From: an uncultured Candidatus Melainabacteria bacterium | GTDB lineage: Bacteria; Cyanobacteriota; Vampirovibrionia; Gastranaerophilales; Gastranaerophilaceae | Direction of reading: 5' to 3' | DNA length: 11,913 bases | Assembly (NCBI GenBank): GCA_934675695.1 | Contig: CAKURN010000017.1 | Span: 1-11,913 of the forward strand | Shown: piece by piece, positions 1 to 6,700 of the stretch | Position numbering within the stretch: the stretch's first letter is position 1 | How the letters are laid out: each line of letters starts with the position of its first letter | Notes under the pieces: generated by a model | The model's database searches: none | The model's input: the letters and a program-made list of their open reading frames with translations, nothing else | Told to the model about the DNA's origin: nothing | Program-made: the position numbers and the translations under genes

Positions 1-835
1 AGCAAAAGCAACTCTTAGCTACAAAAAGAACAACTATGAAAGATACAAACACTTGTATCAAAAAAATTATGTTTCAAAAGACGATGTAGAACTTGCTCAG
101 TCAAATTATTTGTCCGCAAAAGCAGAATTAGACGCAGCAAGTGCTGAAATTTCAGCTGCAAGTGCTACATTAAACAACAATTTAACAAATTTGGGTTATT
201 CAAAAATAACCTCTCCTGTTGATGGCACAGTTATTTCTAGAGCGATAGATGTAGGACAAACAGTTGCTGCAAGCTTTAACACCCCAACATTGTTTGAAGT
301 CGCAGAAGATTTAACAAAAATGCAGATAGAAACTTCTGTTTCAGAAGCCGATATCGGAAAAATCAAAATCGGACAAAAAGCCCAATACACTCTAGATGGT
401 TACCAAGACAAAACATTTGATGGAGAAGTTACACAAATTCGTCTTGAATCAACAACAACAAACAATGTTGTAACATATACCGTAATAATTTCTGTCGACA
501 ATACAGAAGGCTTTGTTATCCCAGGCATGAGTGCAAATGTTTCTATCATTACAAACGAAGTTAAAGACGCTTTGACTGTGCCTTCTGTCGCATTAAAATT
601 CAGCCCGACTGAAAAACAATACCAAGGCAAAAAATACGAAAAACAAGGCGTTTGGATATTAACAAAAACAGGCATAAAACGCTATGACATCGAAGTCGGG
701 GCAACTGATGATACTAAAGTCCAAATAATAAATAGCGAAATAAAAGAAAAAGATAAAGTAATAGTCGGAATAAAAGGACAAATGAATGGCAAAAATTCTT
801 CATCTAAATCAGGTGGAAAACCAATGCCGTTTTAA
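1..835 (+). CDS. HlyD/MacA-type periplasmic adaptor subunit of an efflux ABC transporter (5' truncated)
   Basis: Membrane-fusion adaptor that would link an inner-membrane ABC transporter to an outer-membrane channel. The frame is open from base 2 with no start in view, so the N-terminal anchor and first half are missing; 277 residues remain. Numbering from the first visible residue, 1-60 is the descending arm of an Ala/Lys/Glu-rich coiled-coil hairpin. About 66-95 is the second half of the lipoyl domain (YSKITSPVDGTVISR, then DVGQTV). About 100-190 is the beta-barrel (IGKIKIGQKAQY, ending near VIPGMSANV). About 190-260 is the membrane-proximal domain (LTVPSVAL, VWILTKTGIKR). The tail is a Ser/Gly/Lys-rich disordered stretch. 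These are hallmark features of the HlyD_D23/MacA class. The next gene, 10 bases downstream on the same strand, is a MacB-type ATPase, which supports an ABC rather than an RND partner. The substrate cannot be told. Confidence 0.9.
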   Translation, partial: AKATLSYKKNNYERYKHLYQKNYVSKDDVELAQSNYLSAKAELDAASAEISAASATLNNNLTNLGYSKITSPVDGTVISRAIDVGQTVAASFNTPTLFEVAEDLTKMQIETSVSEADIGKIKIGQKAQYTLDGYQDKTFDGEVTQIRLESTTTNNVVTYTVIISVDNTEGFVIPGMSANVSIITNEVKDALTVPSVALKFSPTEKQYQGKKYEKQGVWILTKTGIKRYDIEVGATDDTKVQIINSEIKEKDKVIVGIKGQMNGKNSSSKSGGKPMPF

Positions 836-845
836 AAAATAAATT

Positions 846-1562
846 ATGGCACTAATAGAAGTAAAAAATGCAATAAGAACATACCAAATGGGCGATGAAG
901 TCTTTTACGCCTTAAACGACGTGAGTTTTGAAATCGAAAAAGGCGAATTTGTTTCGATTATGGGAACATCAGGCTCAGGCAAATCGACTTGTATGAATAT
1001 GTTAGGAACACTGGATAAACCCACATCCGGTGAGTATCATCTGGATGGAGTGGATATTTTTTCTTTATCGGCAGATGAATTGTCTGACATAAGAAACCAA
1101 AAAATCGGCTTCGTTTTTCAAGGTTTTAATCTTATCTCTAGAACTTCTGCTATTGATAATGTGTGTTTGCCTATGATATACAAAGGAATTCCCGAAGATG
1201 TCCGCTATGAAAGAGCAAGACAAGCCCTAAAAATTGTAGGTTTAGAAAAAAAAGAAAACAATATGCCTTCTCAAATGTCAGGCGGTCAACAGCAACGTGT
1301 TGCTATTGCTAGAGCTATCGTAAACGATGCACCTTTGATTTTGGCTGATGAACCTACAGGAAACTTAGATACAAAAACCAGTATCGACGTTATGGAATTT
1401 TTTGTAAATTTGAACGAAAAACTCGGAAAAACCGTTGTTCTAGTTACCCATGAACCTGATATTGCAGAATATACAAAACGGATTATAAAATTTAAAGATG
1501 GAAAAATCGTTTCAGATCTTCCAAAAGATGAGTGGTTAAAACATAGAACAAAAGAAACTTAA
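846..1562 (+). CDS. MacB/LolD-type ABC transporter ATP-binding protein
   Basis: Cytoplasmic ATPase subunit that would power the efflux complex served by the preceding adaptor. At 238 residues it is the usual length for a stand-alone MacB/LolD-type nucleotide-binding domain. All motifs are intact: Walker A GTSGSGKST at 40-48, Q-loop Gln92 in FVFQGFNL, signature MSGGQQQRVAIARA at 144-157, Walker B LILADEP at 164-170, D-loop NLD at 173-175, and the switch His202 in VTHEP. The 'SGGQQQRVAIARA' and 'ADEPTGNLD' wording is typical of the MacB/LolD/FtsE branch. Only 10 bases separate it from the adaptor stop, with no clear Shine-Dalgarno, so translation may be coupled. The following gene is not a permease, so the membrane partner (FtsX/MacB fold) must lie upstream or elsewhere. 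Confidence is high for the family and low for the substrate. Confidence 0.95.
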   Translation: MALIEVKNAIRTYQMGDEVFYALNDVSFEIEKGEFVSIMGTSGSGKSTCMNMLGTLDKPTSGEYHLDGVDIFSLSADELSDIRNQKIGFVFQGFNLISRTSAIDNVCLPMIYKGIPEDVRYERARQALKIVGLEKKENNMPSQMSGGQQQRVAIARAIVNDAPLILADEPTGNLDTKTSIDVMEFFVNLNEKLGKTVVLVTHEPDIAEYTKRIIKFKDGKIVSDLPKDEWLKHRTKET

Positions 1563-1620
1563 AAAAGCAAGAAAAAAGATTTACGGTTTTTATCTATAAC
1601 AAAAAGGAAAGGATAAAAAA
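1563..1620 (+). promoter_or_regulatory. Ribosome binding site and short spacer before the 253-aa hypothetical gene
   Basis: The spacer ends with an AAAGGAAAGGA Shine-Dalgarno-like stretch (about 1603-1613) placed 7 bases before the ATG at 1621. It is much stronger than the site before the ATPase gene, so this gene is probably translated independently. No convincing -35/-10 pair or terminator is visible, so read-through from the ABC operon cannot be excluded. Confidence 0.45.
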
Positions 1621-2382
1621 ATGAGGATTTCACCAGTAAGATTTTCAAACGTAAATAATATACAACAACCAAAAAATACTAACACTACTGCTTTTCAGGG
1701 CAAATTATTAAACAATGCAACTGACGTATTTCGTAGATTTTCTGTTGATGATAAACAATCATTTAAAATCGAAGGAGATATTATAGAATTGAAAAGAATT
1801 TCAAAAGACGTTTTAGCTCAATCGAAAATAGAAGACAAAATCAAAAAAGTATCTCTTTTGGTAGCTGATGCGAACGACTTTAAACCATATACCGTAATTG
1901 ATGAAGAAAACTTAGAAAAATTGGTATTTAAAGATTTTGATGCTCCGGAAGTAAGAACTAAAAAAATGTACAGATATTCATTTTTGGACGGAATGGAATT
2001 GAAAAAAAGTTATGAATTTTATAATGGCAGTATAAAAGACTACAGATTGGATGTTTATGATTTCAAAGAGCCTGGTGATGATATAGGTTTTGACATGCAA
2101 TACAATTTCCAAAAAGGAAAACTTGTTTATTACAAAAACTCGCTTCCTGCCATAAAAGAAGGTTTTGAAATTCTTTATTCTAAAGATGGTATAACCTATA
2201 GAAATGGCATTGTTGATGGAAAAGGCAGTATAAAAATGCCATTTTCTGAAATTTTCCTTGCAAATGACAGAAAAAACACTACATACACAGATTTCAATGA
2301 CGAAAAAGATTGCTATGTAACGTACCAATACGATAAACAAACAAAAAAATGGCAAGCAATTAAAGAATCAGAAACAATATAA
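1621..2382 (+). CDS. Hypothetical protein with N-terminal M-x-I-S-P / F-x-G motif (Gastranaerophilales style)
   Basis: I do not recognise a functional domain. The 253-residue protein starts MRISPVRFSN, continues through an Asn/Thr/Gln-rich linker and reaches TTAFQGK at 22-28. No signal peptide or membrane segment is visible. Residues 30-160 are mixed and charged, then comes a region rich in Tyr, Asp and Lys that looks like beta-strand repeats (MYRYSFLDG, SYEFYNGSI, YRLDVYDF). The C-terminus carries DEK-D-x-Y-x2-Y-x5-T-x2-W (227-244). The next gene starts in the same style (MNITPISLNF) and ends with the same spaced residues, so the two are probably diverged paralogues and likely co-transcribed, being only 11 bases apart. 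A good Shine-Dalgarno supports the start. The F-x-G N-terminus is one I associate with many uncharacterised melainabacterial proteins; its role is unknown and could be a localisation tag. Confidence 0.8.
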   Translation: MRISPVRFSNVNNIQQPKNTNTTAFQGKLLNNATDVFRRFSVDDKQSFKIEGDIIELKRISKDVLAQSKIEDKIKKVSLLVADANDFKPYTVIDEENLEKLVFKDFDAPEVRTKKMYRYSFLDGMELKKSYEFYNGSIKDYRLDVYDFKEPGDDIGFDMQYNFQKGKLVYYKNSLPAIKEGFEILYSKDGITYRNGIVDGKGSIKMPFSEIFLANDRKNTTYTDFNDEKDCYVTYQYDKQTKKWQAIKESETI

Positions 2383-2393
2383 ACGAGAAAAAA

Positions 2394-3290
2394 ATGAACA
2401 TAACACCGATTTCATTGAATTTTAACAAAACAAAACTAAATTCAAACAAACAAGAACACTCTATTCAAAATAACAACCCAAATTTTGGCTGTGATATTTT
2501 GGAACTCAAACCAAGAAAACAAAATACAGAGGTAGAAAACGACTTTGATACCCAAATAATAGAATACGATTTTGTAAACAAAAAACCAAAAACTACAGGT
2601 ATTTTGGATTCTTTAAAAAATATCTTCTTAAAACCCTTTAAAATCAATCAAAAAGAAGAAAATCTGGCAATCAGCAAAACAATAGATAAAAACTGCGTTA
2701 AAATTCTGGAATCGGCTGATAAAAAGTACGATAAAGCTGAAAAAGAAATCAAAAAATTCAATTCATATTTAAAATTAGGTAAAGATAACAACTGGAAAAT
2801 AGTGGAAGTAAAAAATATACTTTCGCCTGAAGTTATTAGTTTTAAAAAAGCAAACAAAAAAGACAAATTGCCTACAACTATAGAAGTTCGTGATGCAGAA
2901 GGTTTTATAACTAGAGAATACGAAATAACAGACAAAAACAATTTTTCAGCTTTTATTTGTACTAATTTTTCAGATTACCATGAAATAGAAATACAAGATG
3001 GAAAGCCCTACAGCTACATAGAATCCACTCTAGACGGTTCTAGTGAAACTATTTATACTTTTGAAGACAATGACGATTTTACTTATGAAGAAGTAAATTA
3101 CGACGAAGATGACTTTTTTGACAGTTGTTCAGTTGCATTTCGCATCAATCCAAAAAACATCTACAAAAGCGAATACGTAGAATACGACGAAAAAAACGAC
3201 TCGTACAATATCTATACGCCGAATAGAAAAACAAATACGTGGAAATTATCTACGAGTATGTTTTACTATCCTTACGAATACGAAGATTAG
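2394..3290 (+). CDS. Hypothetical protein, paralogue-like partner of the preceding gene (F-G N-terminal motif)
   Basis: A 298-residue protein of unknown function. It begins MNITPISLNF, has an Asn/Lys/Gln-rich linker and NPNFGCD at 28-34, matching the upstream gene's start style. Residues 45-125 are Lys/Glu-rich and probably helical. Residues 190-260 are strikingly acidic and aromatic (runs such as EDNDDF and YDEDDFFD). The C-terminal segment DEKNDSYNIY followed by T-x2-W (265-283) aligns with residues 227-244 of the neighbour with one gap: 8 of 18 aligned positions are identical (D, E, K, D, Y, Y, T, W). No signal peptide or transmembrane helix is seen. The start is preceded only by a weak purine tract (ACGAGAAAAAA). 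Its TAG stop lies inside the 3' end of the convergent ccdA-like gene (4-base overlap), leaving no room for a terminator between them. Confidence 0.8.
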   Translation: MNITPISLNFNKTKLNSNKQEHSIQNNNPNFGCDILELKPRKQNTEVENDFDTQIIEYDFVNKKPKTTGILDSLKNIFLKPFKINQKEENLAISKTIDKNCVKILESADKKYDKAEKEIKKFNSYLKLGKDNNWKIVEVKNILSPEVISFKKANKKDKLPTTIEVRDAEGFITREYEITDKNNFSAFICTNFSDYHEIEIQDGKPYSYIESTLDGSSETIYTFEDNDDFTYEEVNYDEDDFFDSCSVAFRINPKNIYKSEYVEYDEKNDSYNIYTPNRKTNTWKLSTSMFYYPYEYED

Positions 3291-4003
3291 CTAAAAAATC
3301 TATAAAAGACTTTTATATAAATCATAAAAGAAGCTACAACAAGCAATATTGCAGAGATTTTGACGAATATTTCCGATATAGAAGAAAAATTCTTTAACCC
3401 TTTTAAAAATGAGGTGAAAACTCCTGCCAATATTACAATGACACCTTGTCCCAAAGAAAAACACAATAGCATTAAAGAAGCAGTCAAAATGTTCTTTGTA
3501 AGCGTTGCAAAACTCATTATCCCTGCTAATATAGGCGTCGAACAAGGACTAGAAGCAAAAGCAAACAAAGTGCCTATTAAAAAAGGATAAACAAAAAGAC
3601 TGCTCGAGTTGCCTTTTGGAATTTTTTTCACGATAGGGGATAGGTTTAATTCAATTAATCCCAAGAGATTTAGCCCCATTACCAAAATAAAAGAAGCTAA
3701 AAACAATATCCAATAATCTCCCCCGATAGCGACAAAAACGCTACCCCCAACAGCACAAACAACACCTATTACGGTTAAAACAACAGCCAAACCAAATACA
3801 AACGAAGACAGCTGAACGAGTGTTTTTAGTTTGTCTTTTTCACCATAACCTCCGACATATCCCACGATAAGAGGGATTATGCCGATAGAACATGGAGAAA
3901 TAGAAGCTAAAATCCCACCCAAAAATGAAACAACTAAAAACAAAAGCGAAAATTCGCTATTGTTCAGATATTGTACGAGAGTATTTGATATTTGATTAAG
4001 CAT
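3287..4003 (-). CDS. CcdA/DsbD-like transmembrane thiol-disulfide reductase
   Basis: Inner-membrane protein of the DsbD transmembrane (cytochrome c biogenesis CcdA) family. It passes electrons from cytoplasmic thioredoxin to an extracytoplasmic thioredoxin-like partner. Its 238 residues form about six hydrophobic helices (roughly 17-37, 62-84, 94-116, 138-160, 170-195, 212-233). The two redox cysteines sit where expected: Cys38 in ASISPCSIGIIPL and Cys154 in FASSPCSTPILAG, giving the internal pseudo-repeat of the family. There is a third Cys (83) and one at 181 that are not family hallmarks. The start has an AAGGT site overlapping the TAA stop of the upstream thioredoxin gene, 8 bases away, so the two are co-transcribed and probably coupled. 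The name 'ccdA' fits, but the partner could be cytochrome c maturation or general thiol reduction; no cytochrome genes are in view. Confidence 0.9.
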   Translation of the reverse strand: MLNQISNTLVQYLNNSEFSLLFLVVSFLGGILASISPCSIGIIPLIVGYVGGYGEKDKLKTLVQLSSFVFGLAVVLTVIGVVCAVGGSVFVAIGGDYWILFLASFILVMGLNLLGLIELNLSPIVKKIPKGNSSSLFVYPFLIGTLFAFASSPCSTPILAGIMSFATLTKNILTASLMLLCFSLGQGVIVILAGVFTSFLKGLKNFSSISEIFVKISAILLVVASFMIYIKVFYRFFS

Positions 4004-4011
4004 TTTTTACC

Positions 4012-4428
4012 TTATTTCATTGAAGTTAGCATTTTTGTGATTTCTTGAGCGGTCATTGAGCCTTCTTTTTTAAGCAGAGTTTTTCCATCTTTATCTACAA
4101 AAACCAATGTCGGAACAAGAGTGATTTTGTATTTTTTAATCATTTTTTGATTGTATTCGCTAGCCGGTTTTGAAGTTTCGACTACGTTTATTTCTTCTAT
4201 CAAAATACCATTTTTAACATCTGCTGAAACTTTTTGTATTTCTTGTTGAACTTCTTTGCATTCTGAACACATTGGAGATGAAAATTTGATTAATTTCGGG
4301 GTATTTTGAACGATATTCTTTTCTTGTTCTATTGTACACATTTTTTCATTTTGTGCTTTCGCTTCTAAAAAAGCATAAAGACTCAACGGCATAACAAAAA
4401 TTAATAAAACAATAATCCAATTTTTCAT
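4012..4428 (-). CDS. Membrane-anchored or exported thioredoxin-fold protein
   Basis: A 138-residue thioredoxin-like protein, first gene of the pair with the CcdA-like protein, and presumably its extracytoplasmic electron acceptor. Residues 1-20 are a signal peptide or anchor (Lys2, then a hydrophobic run ending near LYAF, with possible A-x-A sites at 19-25). The active site is CSEC at 54-57 within FSSPMCSECK, preceded by a beta-strand (PKLIKF). The cis-proline is Pro106 in ITLVPTLVFVD, followed by the usual strand-turn-strand (KDGKTLLKKEG) and a final helix. SPMCSEC is a thioredoxin-like CxxC but not the WCGPC of general thioredoxin, which suits a dedicated partner. A clear AAGGA site lies 7 bases before the ATG. 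Cys31 is extra; no lipobox surrounds it. Confidence 0.88.
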   Translation of the reverse strand: MKNWIIVLLIFVMPLSLYAFLEAKAQNEKMCTIEQEKNIVQNTPKLIKFSSPMCSECKEVQQEIQKVSADVKNGILIEEINVVETSKPASEYNQKMIKKYKITLVPTLVFVDKDGKTLLKKEGSMTAQEITKMLTSMK

Positions 4429-4516
4429 ATTTTTTCCTTTTTTAAATTAATAAAGGTATTATATTTTTCATTTTAACGAAAAAAATCGCAAAAGTGTCTA
4501 ATATTTGTGTTTGATT
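4429..4516 (-). promoter_or_regulatory. Promoter region for the thioredoxin/ccdA pair
   Basis: On the minus strand an exact TATAAT (plus-strand positions 4458-4463) lies about 30 bases before the thioredoxin start, placing the transcript start near 4451 with an approximately 23-base leader that contains the AAGGA site. The best upstream element, TTGCGA, is 22 bases away, too far for a classical -35, so the -35 is unassigned. No terminator for the preceding pgeF gene is evident here. Confidence 0.45.
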
Positions 4517-5203
4517 TTAGAGTTTAACAACGGCACTGTGGCGTTTTTCTGTTTTGTTTTCATATCTATAAGAAAAGAATTTGTCGTTATCTTTTACTGT
4601 GCAATATGGGCAAACATCTATGTCTTTTATCCCAATTTCAAAAAACTGCCTTTTGACGATATTTTTTAAATCAGCGTGATCGTCTGTAAATAAACCATCT
4701 TTGTTTTTTAGTGTTTGAGATAGTTTTTGTATTATTTCTTTTGAAGTTTCAAAACATTCAAAAGAAATCGCAGGCCCAACGACGACCGTTGTATTTTCTT
4801 TTTTAGAATTAAAAACTTTTTGCATTTCTTGAAACGCCAAGACCCCTATTTTTTCGACTGTTCCACGCCAACCACTATGCACAACAGAACAAACATTGTT
4901 TTTGTTGTCAAAAATAATGATAGGCACGCAATCGGCAAAATTCAAATATATTCCAAAATCTTTTTTATCCAAAATCAACCCGTCACAATTCGGGTATTCT
5001 TTTTTGTTTTCATTAAAGATTTCAACATTTTTTGAATGCGTTTGAGTGGGCTTGATTAGGTTTTCTTTTTTGATATTCAAATACTCTGCAACAAAATCAA
5101 GATTTTCTTTTACCAAAAAATCTCTCGACGTGAAAAAATGTTCAACGTTCAATTTGTCGCTATAATATATTCTTTTTCCGTTTAGTAATTTTTCTTTAAA
5201 CAT
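4517..5203 (-). CDS. pgeF: PgeF/YfiH-family laccase-domain protein (purine nucleoside phosphorylase / polyphenol oxidase fold)
   Basis: Cytosolic DUF152/Cu-oxidase_4 family protein. Members (YfiH, LACC1/FAMIN) have purine-nucleoside-cleaving activity, and in E. coli PgeF edits mis-incorporated peptidoglycan precursors; which activity applies here is inference. Length 228 is slightly short of the usual ~240. The metal-site residues are all present: His56 in QTHSKNV, Cys92 in FADCVPIIIFD, and His109 in VVHSGWRGTVEKI. Other family motifs are CDGLILD (73-79), GPAISFECFE (143-152), CPYCT (198-202) and FFSYR (209-213). The start ATG follows the nitroreductase stop as TAAtttATG with no Shine-Dalgarno, so translation is probably re-initiated from the upstream gene. 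An Asp/His-rich stretch (LFTDDHADLKN) precedes the C-terminal part as in other family members. Confidence 0.93.
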   Translation of the reverse strand: MFKEKLLNGKRIYYSDKLNVEHFFTSRDFLVKENLDFVAEYLNIKKENLIKPTQTHSKNVEIFNENKKEYPNCDGLILDKKDFGIYLNFADCVPIIIFDNKNNVCSVVHSGWRGTVEKIGVLAFQEMQKVFNSKKENTTVVVGPAISFECFETSKEIIQKLSQTLKNKDGLFTDDHADLKNIVKRQFFEIGIKDIDVCPYCTVKDNDKFFSYRYENKTEKRHSAVVKL

Positions 5204-5206
5204 AAA

Positions 5207-5869
5207 TTAAAAATCTAAATTTTGTCCGACTTTTTCAAAAAATACAACATCGTTGAAGTTTTTTCTTTTAGAAGCTTTGTCTATCGGGGTTTTTTCGTTT
5301 TTGTCATAGCCTAAAGTCAAAAGAGAAATTAAAACTTCGTTTTCTTTTAAGTTGAGTTTTTTATCAACAGTTTCTTTTAATTGTGGGTTTATTTCTGTTG
5401 TTTCGTTTGCAATTGCACCTATAACGCAAGAATCAACCCCTAAATCTCTGGCTTGCAAAATCATAAAAGACATTGCAATTGCTGTTTGTTCGACTGAGCG
5501 AATTAGAAATTTTTCTTTAGAATTTGGGTACAATAAAGGTATAGAAAGAACTTTTTCGTAACTTGTTTCAGGAATACCCAGATTTTTTAGAACGTTGTTT
5601 TTAAAATTTTCTTTTTCCCAAACATTTTTGTCTGCAACAATTGCAATTACTGCATTTGCAGTTTTTATGTGTTTTTGGTTCATTGCCATTTGTGACAAAA
5701 GTTCTTTTGTTTCTTGTTCTTTTATTAAAATAAATTTCCAAGGTTGACTATTCATCCAAGACGGAGCTAAATACCCTGCTTTTAAAATCTTTTTTAAATC
5801 TTCGTTTGGAATATCTTTTTCAAGATATTCTCTTACTGTTGCACGTGTTGCGATTAATTCTTCTAGCAT
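5207..5869 (-). CDS. Nitroreductase-family FMN oxidoreductase
   Basis: Flavin (FMN) dependent NAD(P)H oxidoreductase of the nitroreductase fold, cytoplasmic; substrate unknown. It has 220 residues with start MLEELIATRATVREY, preceded by GGGGAG 5 bases upstream of the ATG. The frame stays open further upstream to 6085, but that stretch is Phe/Ile/Tyr low-complexity A/T translation and is not coding. Family signatures: the FMN-phosphate Arg region TRATVREYLEKDIPNED (8-24), LAPSWMNSQPWKFILI (34-49, the APS-x2-N-x-QPW motif), the EQTAIAMSFMILQARDLGVDSC helix (128-148) with IGAI, and the closing strand LISLLTLGYDKNEKTP (180-195). A long insertion with charged residues (81-123) replaces the usual short linker. 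It is the first gene of a two-gene unit with pgeF, three bases apart. Confidence 0.92.
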   Translation of the reverse strand: MLEELIATRATVREYLEKDIPNEDLKKILKAGYLAPSWMNSQPWKFILIKEQETKELLSQMAMNQKHIKTANAVIAIVADKNVWEKENFKNNVLKNLGIPETSYEKVLSIPLLYPNSKEKFLIRSVEQTAIAMSFMILQARDLGVDSCVIGAIANETTEINPQLKETVDKKLNLKENEVLISLLTLGYDKNEKTPIDKASKRKNFNDVVFFEKVGQNLDF

Positions 5870-5992
5870 ATTTTTCTCCCCTTTTTTATTAATTTTATCA
5901 AAAAAATCAAAAACAAACCTGAAAATAACTTTTATCAAAAATATATAAATAATATTTATATATTTTAATTTTTTTCTTGTATCATATAATGT
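5870..5992. promoter_or_regulatory. Divergent intergenic region with a 29-nt perfect A/T palindrome and a TATAAT abutting the kinase-like start
   Basis: This 123-base, almost pure A/T stretch separates the minus-strand nitroreductase from the plus-strand kinase-like gene. It contains a perfect inverted repeat at 5938-5966: 14-base arms (AAAATATATAAATA and its complement) around a single A. On the plus strand an exact TATAAT lies at 5985-5990, only two bases before the annotated ATG at 5993. For the minus strand, TAAAAT at 5892-5897 is a possible -10 for the nitroreductase, but no -35 at normal spacing is visible. Confidence 0.45.
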
Positions 5993-6700
5993 ATGGAAAA
6001 ACTCAAAAACAACGAAAAAAATGCTATAGAAGAAGAAACCTTTAAAAAAATAATATGCGATTTTAAAGTGCCTATTATCTATCAAATTGATGCATTGAAA
6101 AATTTCTTGTCTACTTCGTCTTCAAAAATCAACAAAGAAGAAAAAGAATTGATAGAATTAACTTTGTATTCATGTAAAATTATCAAAAATTCTTCTGATA
6201 TTTTTTTAATGGCTTATAAAAACGAATTTAAAAATAACAACCTAGAATACGAAAAATTCGATTTTGTTTTGCTCTTGAAAGAAATAATCCAAGACTACAG
6301 TATTTTGTTTCAATATCACAATTTGGAATTAGAGTTGAATATTCCTGAAAATCTGTATTTGTACGCTGATAAAACAAAAATCAAAAAAATCCTAGAAAAT
6401 TTGATTTTAAATAACATAAACATTGCTTTTAAAAACACAAAAATAATAATAGAAATAACAGACAAAATCACTCAGATGGAATTTAAAATAAAAACAAAAA
6501 GTAAAACTATCGAACAAAACATAATAAAAGAAATTTTTTTAAAAAACAAAAAAATAAATTCGCAATTTCAAAAACCCTCTATGGGGCTTGGAATGTATGT
6601 TTTGTATGAAGTAATAAAAATTCATTTTGGAAAGGCTTTTGTAAAAAGTTACTCAAATAACACAAACGTCTTTGGATTTTCTTTGCCTATAAAAAATTGA
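5993..6700 (+). CDS. Degenerate histidine-kinase-like protein (DHp + ATPase-like domain, phospho-acceptor His missing)
   Basis: A 235-residue soluble protein shaped like the transmitter half of a two-component sensor kinase, with no sensor, membrane or receiver domain. Residues 12-75 resemble the dimerisation/phosphotransfer helices: 22-28, CDFKVPI, lines up with the H-box (H-E-L-K-T-P-L), with Cys22 at the position of the phosphorylated His and Pro27 retained. No His occurs before residue 109. Residues 88-233 resemble a HATPase_c domain: N-box LENLILNN (134-141, Asn140 kept), G2-like SMGLGMYVLYEVIKIHFG (196-213), and end VFGFSLPIK. The G1 box D-x-G-x-G is replaced by TKSKT near 168-172. It therefore probably cannot autophosphorylate and may bind nucleotide poorly. 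It could be a pseudokinase, an anti-sigma-like or scaffold protein, or an over-diverged family member. The start is uncertain because a -10-like element lies two bases upstream of the ATG and no Shine-Dalgarno is seen. Confidence 0.75.
   Translation: MEKLKNNEKNAIEEETFKKIICDFKVPIIYQIDALKNFLSTSSSKINKEEKELIELTLYSCKIIKNSSDIFLMAYKNEFKNNNLEYEKFDFVLLLKEIIQDYSILFQYHNLELELNIPENLYLYADKTKIKKILENLILNNINIAFKNTKIIIEITDKITQMEFKIKTKSKTIEQNIIKEIFLKNKKINSQFQKPSMGLGMYVLYEVIKIHFGKAFVKSYSNNTNVFGFSLPIKN

Noticed and set aside
1570..1594. Possible hairpin AGAaAAAA...TTTTTaTCT before the 253-aa gene
   Set aside because: Only A/T pairs with internal mismatches; expected by chance in such DNA and not followed by a clean T-tract.
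1978..2355. Minus-strand open frame inside the first hypothetical gene
   Set aside because: Its product is a Phe/Ile/Tyr-rich antisense translation with no ribosome binding site; the plus-strand frame has a strong start signal and a paralogue-like neighbour.
3300..3590. Short open frames on both strands within the ccdA-like gene
   Set aside because: They are out-of-frame shadows; the 238-residue frame has six hydrophobic helices and both redox cysteine motifs.
5870..6085. Upstream extension of the nitroreductase reading frame by about 70 codons
   Set aside because: The extension is Phe/Ile/Tyr low-complexity translation of A/T DNA, covers the divergent promoter and overlaps the kinase-like gene. 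The internal ATG at 5869 has GGGGAG in front and matches the family start.
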